Origin: OLB6 sp964525565
GTDB lineage: Bacteria > Bacteroidota > Ignavibacteria > Kapaibacteriales > Kapaibacteriaceae
Direction of reading: 5' to 3'
NCBI GenBank assembly: GCA_964525565.1
Contig: CAZGHI010000013.1
Span: 1 to 63,212 of the forward strand
Length of the DNA stretch: 63,212 nucleotides
Position 1 is the stretch's first letter, and the number at the start of each line of letters is the position of its first letter. Below, piece after piece: positions 25,406-33,529 of this stretch. Position numbers and translations under genes: made by a program. A model generated the notes under the pieces. That model did no database searches. It was not told where the DNA came from and saw only the letters and a program-made list of their open reading frames with translations.

Positions 25406-25427
25406 TCTGTGTATGCTTATACGCAGA
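25406..25427. terminator. Hairpin in the spacer between the GT4 gene and kbl
   Basis: TCTGTGTAT and ATACGCAGA form a 9-bp stem with one G-T pair and a four-base loop. No T-run follows on either strand, so a terminator role is only a guess. The remaining spacer (25292-25552) shows no gene. A GATATTTG about 40 bases before kbl could be a variant -7 element. Confidence 0.3.
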
Positions 25428-25552
25428 CTATGTGAGGCAAAGTACATAACTACAGATTTATTGATCGTTATGTGCTGTTGTCCTTTCTTCCGAGTTTGGT
25501 TTGTTGCGTTACGATATTTGCACACTTTGATTAACTGCGGGAGACAGAAGGT

Positions 25553-26752
25553 ATGTACGGAGCAATACGACAACATCTTGAGAGTGAACTGATTTCTATC
25601 GAGCAGGCAGGCTTGATGAAGCGGGAACGCATCATCACATCGCAGCAAGGACCCGAGATATTCGTAGAAGGACGAGAGAAGCCTGTACTGAATTTTTGCG
25701 CAAATAACTACTTGGGATTGAGCAGTCACCCTGAGGTTATTGCAGCAGCACATACGGCACTAGATTCGCATGGATTTGGCATGAGTAGCGTTCGATTTAT
25801 TTGTGGAACGCAAGACATACACCTGCAACTCGAAAAGAGCATCAGTACTTTCTGCCAAACAGATGATACCATATTGTATGCTGCGTGTTTCGATGCAAAC
25901 GGAGGAGTCTTTGAACCTCTTCTTGGTTCTGAAGATGCAATTGTATCCGATTCATTAAACCATGCATCGATTATTGACGGTGTCCGCCTCTGCAAGGCAC
26001 AGCGCTATCGTTATGAAAGCTGCAACATGCAGGACTTAGAACAACAATTGCAAATGGCACGCAGCAATGGTGCACGACATATCCTCATAGCGACGGATGC
26101 GGTTTTTTCGATGGACGGCACCATGGCCCCCTTGGACAAAATCTGTGACCTTGCCGATCAATACGAAGCATTGGTAATGGTTGATGAATGCCACAGTATG
26201 GGTTTCATAGGCAAGAATGGTCGTGGTGTTGTTGAACACTACGGAGTTACGGGTCGTGTTGACATTGTAACCGGCACGCTTGGTAAAGCGCTTGGGGGGG
26301 GAATTGGAGGCTTTACTACCGGAAGAAAAGAGATTATTGCTTTGCTGCGCCAGCGCTCTCGCCCTTACCTTTTTTCAAACTCATTACCCCCCTCCGTTGT
26401 TGGAGCCGGCATACGAGTGTTTGAATTACTGAGCACAACCACAGAATTACGGGATACATTGGCATCCAATACAACATACTTCCGCAACAAAATGTCGGAC
26501 TTAGGATTCGATATCTTACCTGGTAACCACCCCATTACCCCGATTATGTTATACGATGCTCGTCTTGCACAGGAGATGGCGGCACAGTTGTTGGAGCATG
26601 ATGTTTACGTTATTGGATTCTTTTACCCGGTTGTTCCTAAAGACAAAGCTCGAATCAGAGTCCAGGTGTCAGCAGCACATACAAAGGAACACCTTGATAC
26701 TGCAATCCAGGCATTTAAAACTGTTGGCAGAAAACTTGGAGTTATTTCGTAA
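25553..26752 (+). CDS. kbl: Glycine C-acetyltransferase (2-amino-3-ketobutyrate CoA ligase)
   Basis: PLP enzyme of threonine breakdown that converts 2-amino-3-oxobutanoate and CoA to glycine and acetyl-CoA. 399 residues, normal length. FCANNYLGLSSHPEV and GFGMSSVRFICGTQ are typical of KBL. DECHSMGFIGKNGRG includes the PLP-ring residues. The Schiff-base lysine is Lys245 in GTLGKALGGG. The start has GGGAGA 8 bases upstream. Threonine dehydrogenase is not adjacent. Other alpha-oxoamine synthases (KAPA or ALA synthase) are the main alternatives, but the motifs favour KBL. Confidence 0.93.
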   Translation: MYGAIRQHLESELISIEQAGLMKRERIITSQQGPEIFVEGREKPVLNFCANNYLGLSSHPEVIAAAHTALDSHGFGMSSVRFICGTQDIHLQLEKSISTFCQTDDTILYAACFDANGGVFEPLLGSEDAIVSDSLNHASIIDGVRLCKAQRYRYESCNMQDLEQQLQMARSNGARHILIATDAVFSMDGTMAPLDKICDLADQYEALVMVDECHSMGFIGKNGRGVVEHYGVTGRVDIVTGTLGKALGGGIGGFTTGRKEIIALLRQRSRPYLFSNSLPPSVVGAGIRVFELLSTTTELRDTLASNTTYFRNKMSDLGFDILPGNHPITPIMLYDARLAQEMAAQLLEHDVYVIGFFYPVVPKDKARIRVQVSAAHTKEHLDTAIQAFKTVGRKLGVIS

Positions 26753-26805
26753 GGCGTAATTGGCGCCATTTGGTAGATGATATTTCCACGACAAGGATTA
26801 CGAGC

Positions 26806-27627
26806 ATGAATATTGGCATTGTTGGTTCAGGGATTATGGGGCGCAGTATTGCCTTTTCCGCAATCCTCCATCAACATTCCGTGGTCTTGTACGATGCTAA
26901 TAATGATGTTGCAGACAAGGCGCTTGAATGGATAGAATCGCAGATATTGAAAGGCGTGGAGAAAGGGAAGATTACAGCAGAAACGGCTGCGCGTTGTAAA
27001 TCTGCAATACGCAGGATTACAACATTGGAAGAGTTGTTAGGGTGCAACCTGGTTATTGAGGCCATCGCCGAAAATGTTGATGCAAAGTTGGGGCTGATTC
27101 GTTCACTGGAATCAGTAGTTACATCAGATGCAATCATTGCCACAAATACGTCCAGCATATCGATAGCACGCCTTTCCAAGGATATGCAGTATCCACAAAG
27201 GTTTGCTGGATTGCACTTTTTTAATCCAGCACACATCATGCGGCTTGTAGAAGTCATTCGCGGACCTAAAACGACGCAAGAAACCGTTGATGTATGCGTA
27301 CAGGTTGCAATGAGCCTTGAGAAGACACCTGTTATCGCACGTGATGTTCCCGGATTTATCGTAAATCGAATTGCGAGAAATTTTTACAACGAAGCACAGA
27401 GAATTGTTACGGAAGGTGGCGCCACAGTGGAAGCCGTGGATGCCTCGCTTAAGGGGCTGGGTTTTCGCATGGGACCCTTTGAGCTTATGGATCTCATTGG
27501 TGTTGGAACAAACCTCGATGTCACAACAAATCAGTGGGAACAGTTCTATTATGAACCGCGCTTTCAACCATCGGTACTTCAGCGTCAGATTGTTGATGCG
27601 GGACTAACGTTTACAAAGAGTAAGTAA
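26806..27627 (+). CDS. 3-hydroxyacyl-CoA (3-hydroxybutyryl-CoA) dehydrogenase
   Basis: NAD(P)-dependent oxidation of 3-hydroxyacyl-CoA or the reverse. The N-terminal Rossmann motif GIVGSGIMG is at residues 3-11. The catalytic His is in AGLHFFNPAHIMRLVEVIRG and the NAxxS-type region is TNTSSISI. The C-terminal helical domain contains VPGFIVNRIARNFYNEA. The 273 residues are slightly short of the usual ~285. ATG 26806 has AAGGA about 8 bases upstream. A TTG at 26770 in the same frame is less likely. It follows kbl by 53 bases and precedes an ABC permease gene by 20. Confidence 0.9.
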   Translation: MNIGIVGSGIMGRSIAFSAILHQHSVVLYDANNDVADKALEWIESQILKGVEKGKITAETAARCKSAIRRITTLEELLGCNLVIEAIAENVDAKLGLIRSLESVVTSDAIIATNTSSISIARLSKDMQYPQRFAGLHFFNPAHIMRLVEVIRGPKTTQETVDVCVQVAMSLEKTPVIARDVPGFIVNRIARNFYNEAQRIVTEGGATVEAVDASLKGLGFRMGPFELMDLIGVGTNLDVTTNQWEQFYYEPRFQPSVLQRQIVDAGLTFTKSK

Positions 27628-27647
27628 TAACGTTTCTCCAATCAACG

Positions 27648-28853
27648 GTGGCAGCACTCATCTGGTTTCTTTCGTCCCGCCTATCAGCATCGCTTCGTAC
27701 CGATGTCTTTGCACGAATTACTGCAAGAGCAAGCGTTATGAGTGTAGCGCTCGGCACGTTTGCGCTGATTATGAGCGTGTCTATCCTTACAGGTTACGAA
27801 GAGCGGATTCAAGAAGCAGCACTGAAGTTTACGTCACACGTAGAGGTCCGACCACAGCATATCTCCCAACATGATCTGGCTAGGTTGTTAACATCAATTC
27901 ATGAACTCAATGGTGTAGAATCTACACGCATGATGTTTGTACGAGAAGCTCTGATCAGAAGTAGAAATGATGTTGATGGAGTAGTTGTTCATGGTGTAGA
28001 TCCATCCAGTTTACAAGAAACCTTTTCCGGCATTGTAACAGAAGGTACGTTGCCAACAAGCAGTGATGATTGCGTAATAGGTGCTGACATTGCACGTAAA
28101 CTGAGCCTGCGAACAGGTGATACCGCATTATTTTATGCGGAGCAACATCAATCGGATGGTGAGTTGACGCCTGTTATGTTCATTAGCCGTATTTCAGGTA
28201 TTGTAACGTCGGGGATGGGTATGATTGACGGCTCGCTTGTTGTGATGGATAAAGGTGAGCTTGCGAGGGTCATGGGATCAGATTCACTTGCATCCGCTGT
28301 TATTACAGTAACTCTGGCGGATCCTAATCGTGCAGACCTATTGGCAATTCGACTTCGTACATTGTACCCAGATAACGCACAAGTAACAACGTGGAAAGAG
28401 AGATTTGCCGGGATTGCAGGGTGGATTGAGCTTCAGAAACAACCCATACCAATCGTTCTCGCGCTGATCAGTTTAGTAGCTGTTTTTACACTGATTAGTT
28501 CAATTGTGGTATCTGTTGTATTAAAGTCAAGATCACTAGCAATTCTGTCAACGTTAGGACTCAAACTACATGAAATAATGGCTGTGATGTTTGTTCGAGG
28601 ACTACGACTAGGGTGTACCGGTGGCTTGCTTGGTGCATCTTTGGCATGGATACTTGTTTTTATTCAACACACGTGGGCACCTGTGTCGCTCGATAGTTCC
28701 ATATACTATGTATCAACCTTACCTGTTTCTCTTTCTCCCCTTCCGTTTCTTATAATCACTCTTGGCGTGATTCTGCTCTCAGTTATTGCATCGTGCTTGC
28801 CGTTGATTGCGATTAAACGCTTAAGGATTTCGCAAATACTGCGGTTTAGCTAA
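27648..28853 (+). CDS. LolC/LolE-type ABC transporter permease (FtsX family)
   Basis: 401 residues starting at GTG. The arrangement is one N-terminal membrane segment (VALGTFALIMSVSIL), a long periplasmic MacB-like domain and three C-terminal membrane segments (IVLALISLVAVFTLISSIVVSVVL, the GCTGGLLGASLAWILVF region, FLIITLGVILLSVIASCLPLIAI). This matches the lipoprotein-releasing LolCDE permeases, which extract outer-membrane lipoproteins from the inner membrane. The partner ATPase LolD is not in the window. It lies between a dehydrogenase gene and a small membrane protein gene on the same strand. Confidence 0.88.
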   Translation: MAALIWFLSSRLSASLRTDVFARITARASVMSVALGTFALIMSVSILTGYEERIQEAALKFTSHVEVRPQHISQHDLARLLTSIHELNGVESTRMMFVREALIRSRNDVDGVVVHGVDPSSLQETFSGIVTEGTLPTSSDDCVIGADIARKLSLRTGDTALFYAEQHQSDGELTPVMFISRISGIVTSGMGMIDGSLVVMDKGELARVMGSDSLASAVITVTLADPNRADLLAIRLRTLYPDNAQVTTWKERFAGIAGWIELQKQPIPIVLALISLVAVFTLISSIVVSVVLKSRSLAILSTLGLKLHEIMAVMFVRGLRLGCTGGLLGASLAWILVFIQHTWAPVSLDSSIYYVSTLPVSLSPLPFLIITLGVILLSVIASCLPLIAIKRLRISQILRFS

Positions 28854-28868
28854 TACAAGGTTGTTGAA

Positions 28869-29306
28869 ATGCTTGTTCGCATTGTCGCCCGCGTTTACGC
28901 TCTTCTATCGGCCTGCGTAGTCGCTTTCCAGCTTGCTCTTGTTGCAGGATTCCCACTCGGACGAATTGTGATGGGTCCATCCTCTCCTGCTGTGTTCCCT
29001 ATTGAAATGCGTGTTGCTGCAATTGTACACTCCCTCCTAATAGCTTTATTCGCAGCGATTGTGCTCTCTCGTGCAGACGTTTCGTTCAGGAAACTCCAAC
29101 GCTCAAGTCGTTGGAGTATTTGGGTGGTTGCGGCTTTTTCAGGATTCAACTTGCTTTTGAACCTGATTACACCTGGCGCTGAAGAGCGAACAATAAGTAT
29201 GCCTGTTGCAGGAATGCTGTTTATTAGTAGTGCATTTGTCGCGTACCGACAACGTCACCTGGTCCCGTCCGATAAATCAGCGTCGGATGCGATGTTCTCC
29301 GGCTGA
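28869..29306 (+). CDS. Small integral membrane protein, function unknown
   Basis: 145 residues with four hydrophobic segments (ALLSACVVAFQLALVAGF, MRVAAIVHSLLIALFAAIVL, WVVAAFSGFNLLLNLI, AGMLFISSAFVAY) separated by short loops. No family was recognised. It follows the LolC/E-like gene after 15 bases. Its last 52 bases overlap the end of the convergent doxX gene. That overlap is long but both frames look real: each has a consistent membrane pattern. Confidence 0.65.
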   Translation: MLVRIVARVYALLSACVVAFQLALVAGFPLGRIVMGPSSPAVFPIEMRVAAIVHSLLIALFAAIVLSRADVSFRKLQRSSRWSIWVVAAFSGFNLLLNLITPGAEERTISMPVAGMLFISSAFVAYRQRHLVPSDKSASDAMFSG

Positions 29307-29734
29307 GCATCTTGGTGTTGTTTTCGAAAGAGAAAATGGTCAACGCTCCATAACCCAGGGCCCATGAAAAAAATGTACAGACTTAGGAGCATGTATAACA
29401 TCGGCTTTTCTTGACGCTGGAAAAAGGGTCCGTCGTATGCCCATATGGCAGTTATTATGAAGAACTGAATTGCAATTGCTAGTGCAGCAGGGCGCGTGAA
29501 TAAACCAACAACAAGGCACACTCCACCAGCGAATTCAATGAATACAGCTATGAACGCCTGAAGCTCCGGCAACGGCCATCCTTTAGCCACTACTTCCGCA
29601 ACAAACGAATCGAGTCCGTTGAACAGCTTATCGCCACCGTGCCCTACCATTAAAGCACCAACAAGTACACGCCATAACGTTGGCCAAGCGTTTGTTAGAA
29701 AGGGCTTTGTGAAAAGTGATAAATACTGCTGCAT
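29255..29734 (-). CDS. DoxX family membrane protein
   Basis: 159 residues with four membrane segments and the DoxX signature: WRVLVGALMVGHGGDKLFNG near the start, the FIEFAGGVCLVVGLFTRPAALAI segment, and a C-terminal LYMLLSLYIFFMGPGLWSVD. The family is thought to support quinone or thiol redox functions, but the role of most members is unclear. It begins 11 bases after the purL stop on the same strand. Confidence 0.88.
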   Translation of the reverse strand: MQQYLSLFTKPFLTNAWPTLWRVLVGALMVGHGGDKLFNGLDSFVAEVVAKGWPLPELQAFIAVFIEFAGGVCLVVGLFTRPAALAIAIQFFIITAIWAYDGPFFQRQEKPMLYMLLSLYIFFMGPGLWSVDHFLFRKQHQDAQPENIASDADLSDGTR

Positions 29735-29745
29735 AATGAGATGCC

Positions 29746-31968
29746 TTACGAATGTGCAAATGCGGAATCTAGGATGCTCGGCAATGATACTTCGTACACG
29801 TCTTTGAGCAAAGAAACCGGTTCGTGTATCAAATTCTCAATACTTAACGATTGACCTCCCGTTACGCCAAGTTTGTGCAGTGGAACATCTTCTTCGTTAG
29901 CCATCAAGTTCAGCAGGCGGTGATTGGATTTGGAGACTTGAACAAGTATCCTACTCTGCGACTCACCAAACAGGTGCCCTGCTGTATGATCAAATGGAAT
30001 ACTGCCGATAACGCCTACTCCTCCAAAACACATTTCTGCAAGTGCAACAAGCAATCCTCCTTCTGAACAATCGTGAGCGGCTGAAATGATACCTTCACGA
30101 ATACCTCGAAGAACAAGCCGTTGCAAATTCACTTCGTGATCCATATCAAGGTGGGGAGCATCGCCTACGATACGTTTCTTTATGACCTTTAGATATTCAC
30201 TGCCACCAAGTTCATCGTGTTGCCAGCCAAGAAGATAAACGTCAGCCCCTTCCTCATTAAACACATTTCCACATATGGTGTTTATGTCATCAATTATCCC
30301 AAGCATCCCAATTGTGGGCGTTGGGAATACGGCATGTTGCTGACTTTCGTTGTGGAAACTTACATTGCCTCCGGTAACCGGCGTATTCAACAACCTGCAC
30401 ATATCTCCCATTCCACGTATGGCTTCAGCAAACTGCCAATACACTTCCGGGTCATAGGGATTGCCAAAATTTAGACAATTGGTTATTGCCACTGGTTCGG
30501 CACCTACACATACACAGTTACGTGCGGCCTCGGCAACTGCTATTGCTCCACCCATATAGGGATTTAAGTACACGTAGCGTGAATTGCAATCTGTAGATAC
30601 TGCAATAGCTTTACCTGGTAATTCTTTTATTCGGATAATTGCCGCATCGGTATTGTTGTTCCGAACAGTATTTGTACCCACTTGGGAATCATACTGTTCG
30701 TAGATCCACTTCTTCGAGGCAATGGTTGGTGAAGCTAATAATTCCTTTAGGATGCGAGTACATTCTTCTGCGTGTAGTACAGGTCCCTGATCAACTTTCT
30801 TTCTTGTGAGGTTGAGATATTCCGGCCTTTGTTGCTCCCGCACGTACACCGGGGCACCACCACCGAGTACAAGCGAAGCTGCGGGTACAGACACTTCAAC
30901 CTTGCCGTGCCGTGTTACTTGTAGCAGACCATTATCTGTAACAACACCAATTTCGGTAAATGGAACGTCCCATTTCTCGCAGATTGCCTTGGCTTCCGAC
31001 TCCCGTCCAGAGTGAACAACAACAAGCATGCGTTCTTGTGATTCACTTAACATGATTTCGTATGCACTCATGTCTGGCTCGCGCAGTGGAACCCGGTCTA
31101 GGTCCAACAGCATTCCCACCCCACCTTTCTCGCTCATTTCTGCCGACGAACACGAAATGCCAGCCGCGCCCATGTCCTGCATACCATACACAACACCGGC
31201 TTGAATAAGTTCTAATGTGGCTTCGAGAAGGAGTTTTTCCGTAAAAGGATCACCAACTTGAACGGTTGGCCGCATATCGGCAGTACGGTGATCAAATTCC
31301 CTTGATGCTAACAACGATGCACCATGAATGCCGTCACGACCGGTTGCACTACCCATGATGAAAACACGATTTCCAATACCACCGGCCGTTGCACTTGTTA
31401 AGTGACTTTTGTGAACAAGGCCTACGGCCATTGCATTTACAAGTGGGTTGTCTGTGTAGCACCTGTCGAAATAGACTTCGCCGCCAACAGTGGGAACACC
31501 AAAACAATTGCCGTAATGTCCAATACCATGCACAACACCTTTGATGAGGTACTTGGTACGCTCATTGTCGGGTTCGCCAAATCGGAGCGAATTCAGCGCT
31601 GCAGTGGGCCGTGCTCCCATTGTAAAAATGTCTCGCAATATCCCACCTACCCCGGTTGCAGCACCCTGAAATGGCTCAACAGCAGAAGGATGGTTGTGAC
31701 TTTCAATCTTAAACGCAATGCCGTACGAGTTACCAATATCAACAACACCGGCATTCTCCTGACCGGCCTCTACTAATAAGCGTCCCCCTGAACGAGGGAG
31801 AGTTTTCAGTTGAAGGATACTATTCTTGTATGAACAGTGCTCACTCCACATTACCGAGTAAACGCCCAGTTCAGTATAGGTTGGTGTGCGGTTTAGAATT
31901 TCAACGATGCGGTTGTACTCTTCGGCCGTTAGACCTAGCGACAAGGCAGTGGATTCGTCGGTCTGCAT
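29746..31968 (-). CDS. purL: Phosphoribosylformylglycinamidine synthase II
   Basis: Fourth step of purine synthesis, the small (PurLQS-type) synthetase. The 740 residues start with LGLTAEEYNRIVEILNRTP, then YSVMWSEHCSYKNS with the catalytic His. QENAGVVDIGNSYGIAFKIE and HNHPSAVEPFQGAATGVGGI follow, and a second AIR-synthase-like half has TGGNVSFHNES and HDCSEGGLLVALAEM. PurQ and PurS are not adjacent. A clear Shine-Dalgarno (AAGGAG) precedes the ATG. A GATATTTG lies about 30 bases upstream as a variant -7 element. Confidence 0.97.
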   Translation of the reverse strand: MQTDESTALSLGLTAEEYNRIVEILNRTPTYTELGVYSVMWSEHCSYKNSILQLKTLPRSGGRLLVEAGQENAGVVDIGNSYGIAFKIESHNHPSAVEPFQGAATGVGGILRDIFTMGARPTAALNSLRFGEPDNERTKYLIKGVVHGIGHYGNCFGVPTVGGEVYFDRCYTDNPLVNAMAVGLVHKSHLTSATAGGIGNRVFIMGSATGRDGIHGASLLASREFDHRTADMRPTVQVGDPFTEKLLLEATLELIQAGVVYGMQDMGAAGISCSSAEMSEKGGVGMLLDLDRVPLREPDMSAYEIMLSESQERMLVVVHSGRESEAKAICEKWDVPFTEIGVVTDNGLLQVTRHGKVEVSVPAASLVLGGGAPVYVREQQRPEYLNLTRKKVDQGPVLHAEECTRILKELLASPTIASKKWIYEQYDSQVGTNTVRNNNTDAAIIRIKELPGKAIAVSTDCNSRYVYLNPYMGGAIAVAEAARNCVCVGAEPVAITNCLNFGNPYDPEVYWQFAEAIRGMGDMCRLLNTPVTGGNVSFHNESQQHAVFPTPTIGMLGIIDDINTICGNVFNEEGADVYLLGWQHDELGGSEYLKVIKKRIVGDAPHLDMDHEVNLQRLVLRGIREGIISAAHDCSEGGLLVALAEMCFGGVGVIGSIPFDHTAGHLFGESQSRILVQVSKSNHRLLNLMANEEDVPLHKLGVTGGQSLSIENLIHEPVSLLKDVYEVSLPSILDSAFAHS

Positions 31969-32045
31969 TAATCTCCTTAACCGTTACATGATGGACAGGG
32001 CAAATATCGCAGTTTACCTGAGTAACGTGAATGAAGCGTCACGGC

Positions 32046-33494
32046 TTACGGTTCTGCTGTACGCCGGCCTGGTGCACGTCGGGCTGTTTCCTGAGCGAAT
32101 CCTCCGGCTGCAACAGTGGCAATGAGTAAACGCATCTGGTCGGGTATAGGTATTGGCCAATGGCTAGCAACAAAACCTGTATCGTAAACTCCGCTTCGAA
32201 AGGGTTGGCTATCGAGTGTTAGACGGCAAAACGGAATCGTGGTTTTTAACCCTCCCAGATGGTAATTATCCAGTGCACGGATGGTATTCTCTATACATTC
32301 ATCGCGTGTAGGCGCCCAAACAATGAGCTTCGCAATCATTGGATCGTAATGAATGGTGATTTCGCTGCCCACGTGAACGGCATGATCGTTTCGAATATGT
32401 TCACCAGTGGGTTCGTGGAACATGGTGATACGTCCTACGTCAGGAAGGAAATTCGCATACACATCCTCAGCGCAAATCCTGCACTCTATTGCATGACCAT
32501 TAGGTTCTGCAATCTGTTGCTGTGTAATGGTCATTGGTTTGCCACTGGCGATATAGAGTTGTTGTTCAACAAAGTCTATGCCGCTAATGGCCTCCGTAAC
32601 AGGATGTTCAACCTGAAGTCGCGTATTTACCTCCATGAAGTAAAACTCGCCATTCGCGTCATAAAGAAACTCTAGAGTGCCAGCATTCGTGTAGTTAGCC
32701 TGTTGAATTAAACGCGATGCCGCTTGCCCTATTCGTGCGCGAACATCGGCGGTAATTGCTGTAGAAGGGCTTTCTTCAATTACCTTCTGGTGACGGCGTT
32801 GTATTGAACACTCGCGTTCCGGGAAATACAACACATTGCCAAACGAATCTGCCAACACTTGTATTTCAATATGCCGAGGATTCTGGATGAAGCGTTCAAT
32901 GAACACCCGCTTATCGTTAAACGCTGTCTGGGCCTCGCCCTGTGCCATCCGTAAAGCATTTTCTAACTGAGATGCCGAGGATACAATTCGCATTCCCTTT
33001 CCGCCACCACCGGCGGCAGCTTTGATAATGACCGGATATCCAATTTCTGCAAGGAGATCTTTTGCCTCTTCCAGGGTTTCGATTGCACCGATGGAACCCG
33101 GTGCAATCGGAACACCTGTTTGGATTGCTAGATCACGCGCCGCCGTTTTGTCGCCAAGAAGTCGTATTGCCTCCGGAGATGGACCAATAAAAATTCGTCC
33201 ACTCCGGATCACGGATTCTGCGAAATCGGCATTCTCACTTAAAAATCCATAACCGGGATGTATTGCTTCAGCATCTGCTTGCTCAGCCGCTCGCAGCACT
33301 TTGTCCACCACAAGGTAACTGTCTCTGGGTGTATATCCACCTATTGAAATGCTTTCATCTGCATCTGTAACGTGTAAACTCCCGGCGTCCGCATCTGAGT
33401 AGATTGCAACAGTGCGAATACCCAGTCGTTTGCACGTTCTGATGACTCTGCGGGCGATCTCGCCGCGATTGGCAATCAAAACGGAACGTATCAT
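32046..33494 (-). CDS. accC: Biotin carboxylase subunit of an acyl-CoA carboxylase
   Basis: ATP-dependent carboxylation of biotin carried on a BCCP. 482 residues with the ATP-grasp signatures AAAGGGGKGMRIV (about 159-171), EVNTRLQVEHPVTE (about 287-300) and YFPERECSIQRRHQKVIEE. The C-terminal B/C region (FLPDVGRI, HYDPMIAKLIVWAPTRDECI, SGVYDTGF) looks closer to propionyl/acyl-CoA carboxylases than to E. coli AccC, and the protein is ~30 residues longer. No BCCP or carboxyltransferase gene is adjacent, so assignment to acetyl- or propionyl-CoA carboxylase is open. A -7-like element sits 4 bases upstream of the ATG. Confidence 0.88.
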   Translation of the reverse strand: MIRSVLIANRGEIARRVIRTCKRLGIRTVAIYSDADAGSLHVTDADESISIGGYTPRDSYLVVDKVLRAAEQADAEAIHPGYGFLSENADFAESVIRSGRIFIGPSPEAIRLLGDKTAARDLAIQTGVPIAPGSIGAIETLEEAKDLLAEIGYPVIIKAAAGGGGKGMRIVSSASQLENALRMAQGEAQTAFNDKRVFIERFIQNPRHIEIQVLADSFGNVLYFPERECSIQRRHQKVIEESPSTAITADVRARIGQAASRLIQQANYTNAGTLEFLYDANGEFYFMEVNTRLQVEHPVTEAISGIDFVEQQLYIASGKPMTITQQQIAEPNGHAIECRICAEDVYANFLPDVGRITMFHEPTGEHIRNDHAVHVGSEITIHYDPMIAKLIVWAPTRDECIENTIRALDNYHLGGLKTTIPFCRLTLDSQPFRSGVYDTGFVASHWPIPIPDQMRLLIATVAAGGFAQETARRAPGRRTAEP

Positions 33495-33498
33495 GGTG

Positions 33499-33506
33499 CG
33501 AAGTTA
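33499..33506 (-). promoter_or_regulatory. accC: -7-like element TAACTTCG 4 bases before the biotin carboxylase ATG
   Basis: The same octamer precedes the solute-binding gene at 1981. Only CACC separates it from ATG 33494, leaving no room for a Shine-Dalgarno. Confidence 0.4.
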
Positions 33507-33529
33507 GCGTGTTTAATGAGCAGGAGGTA

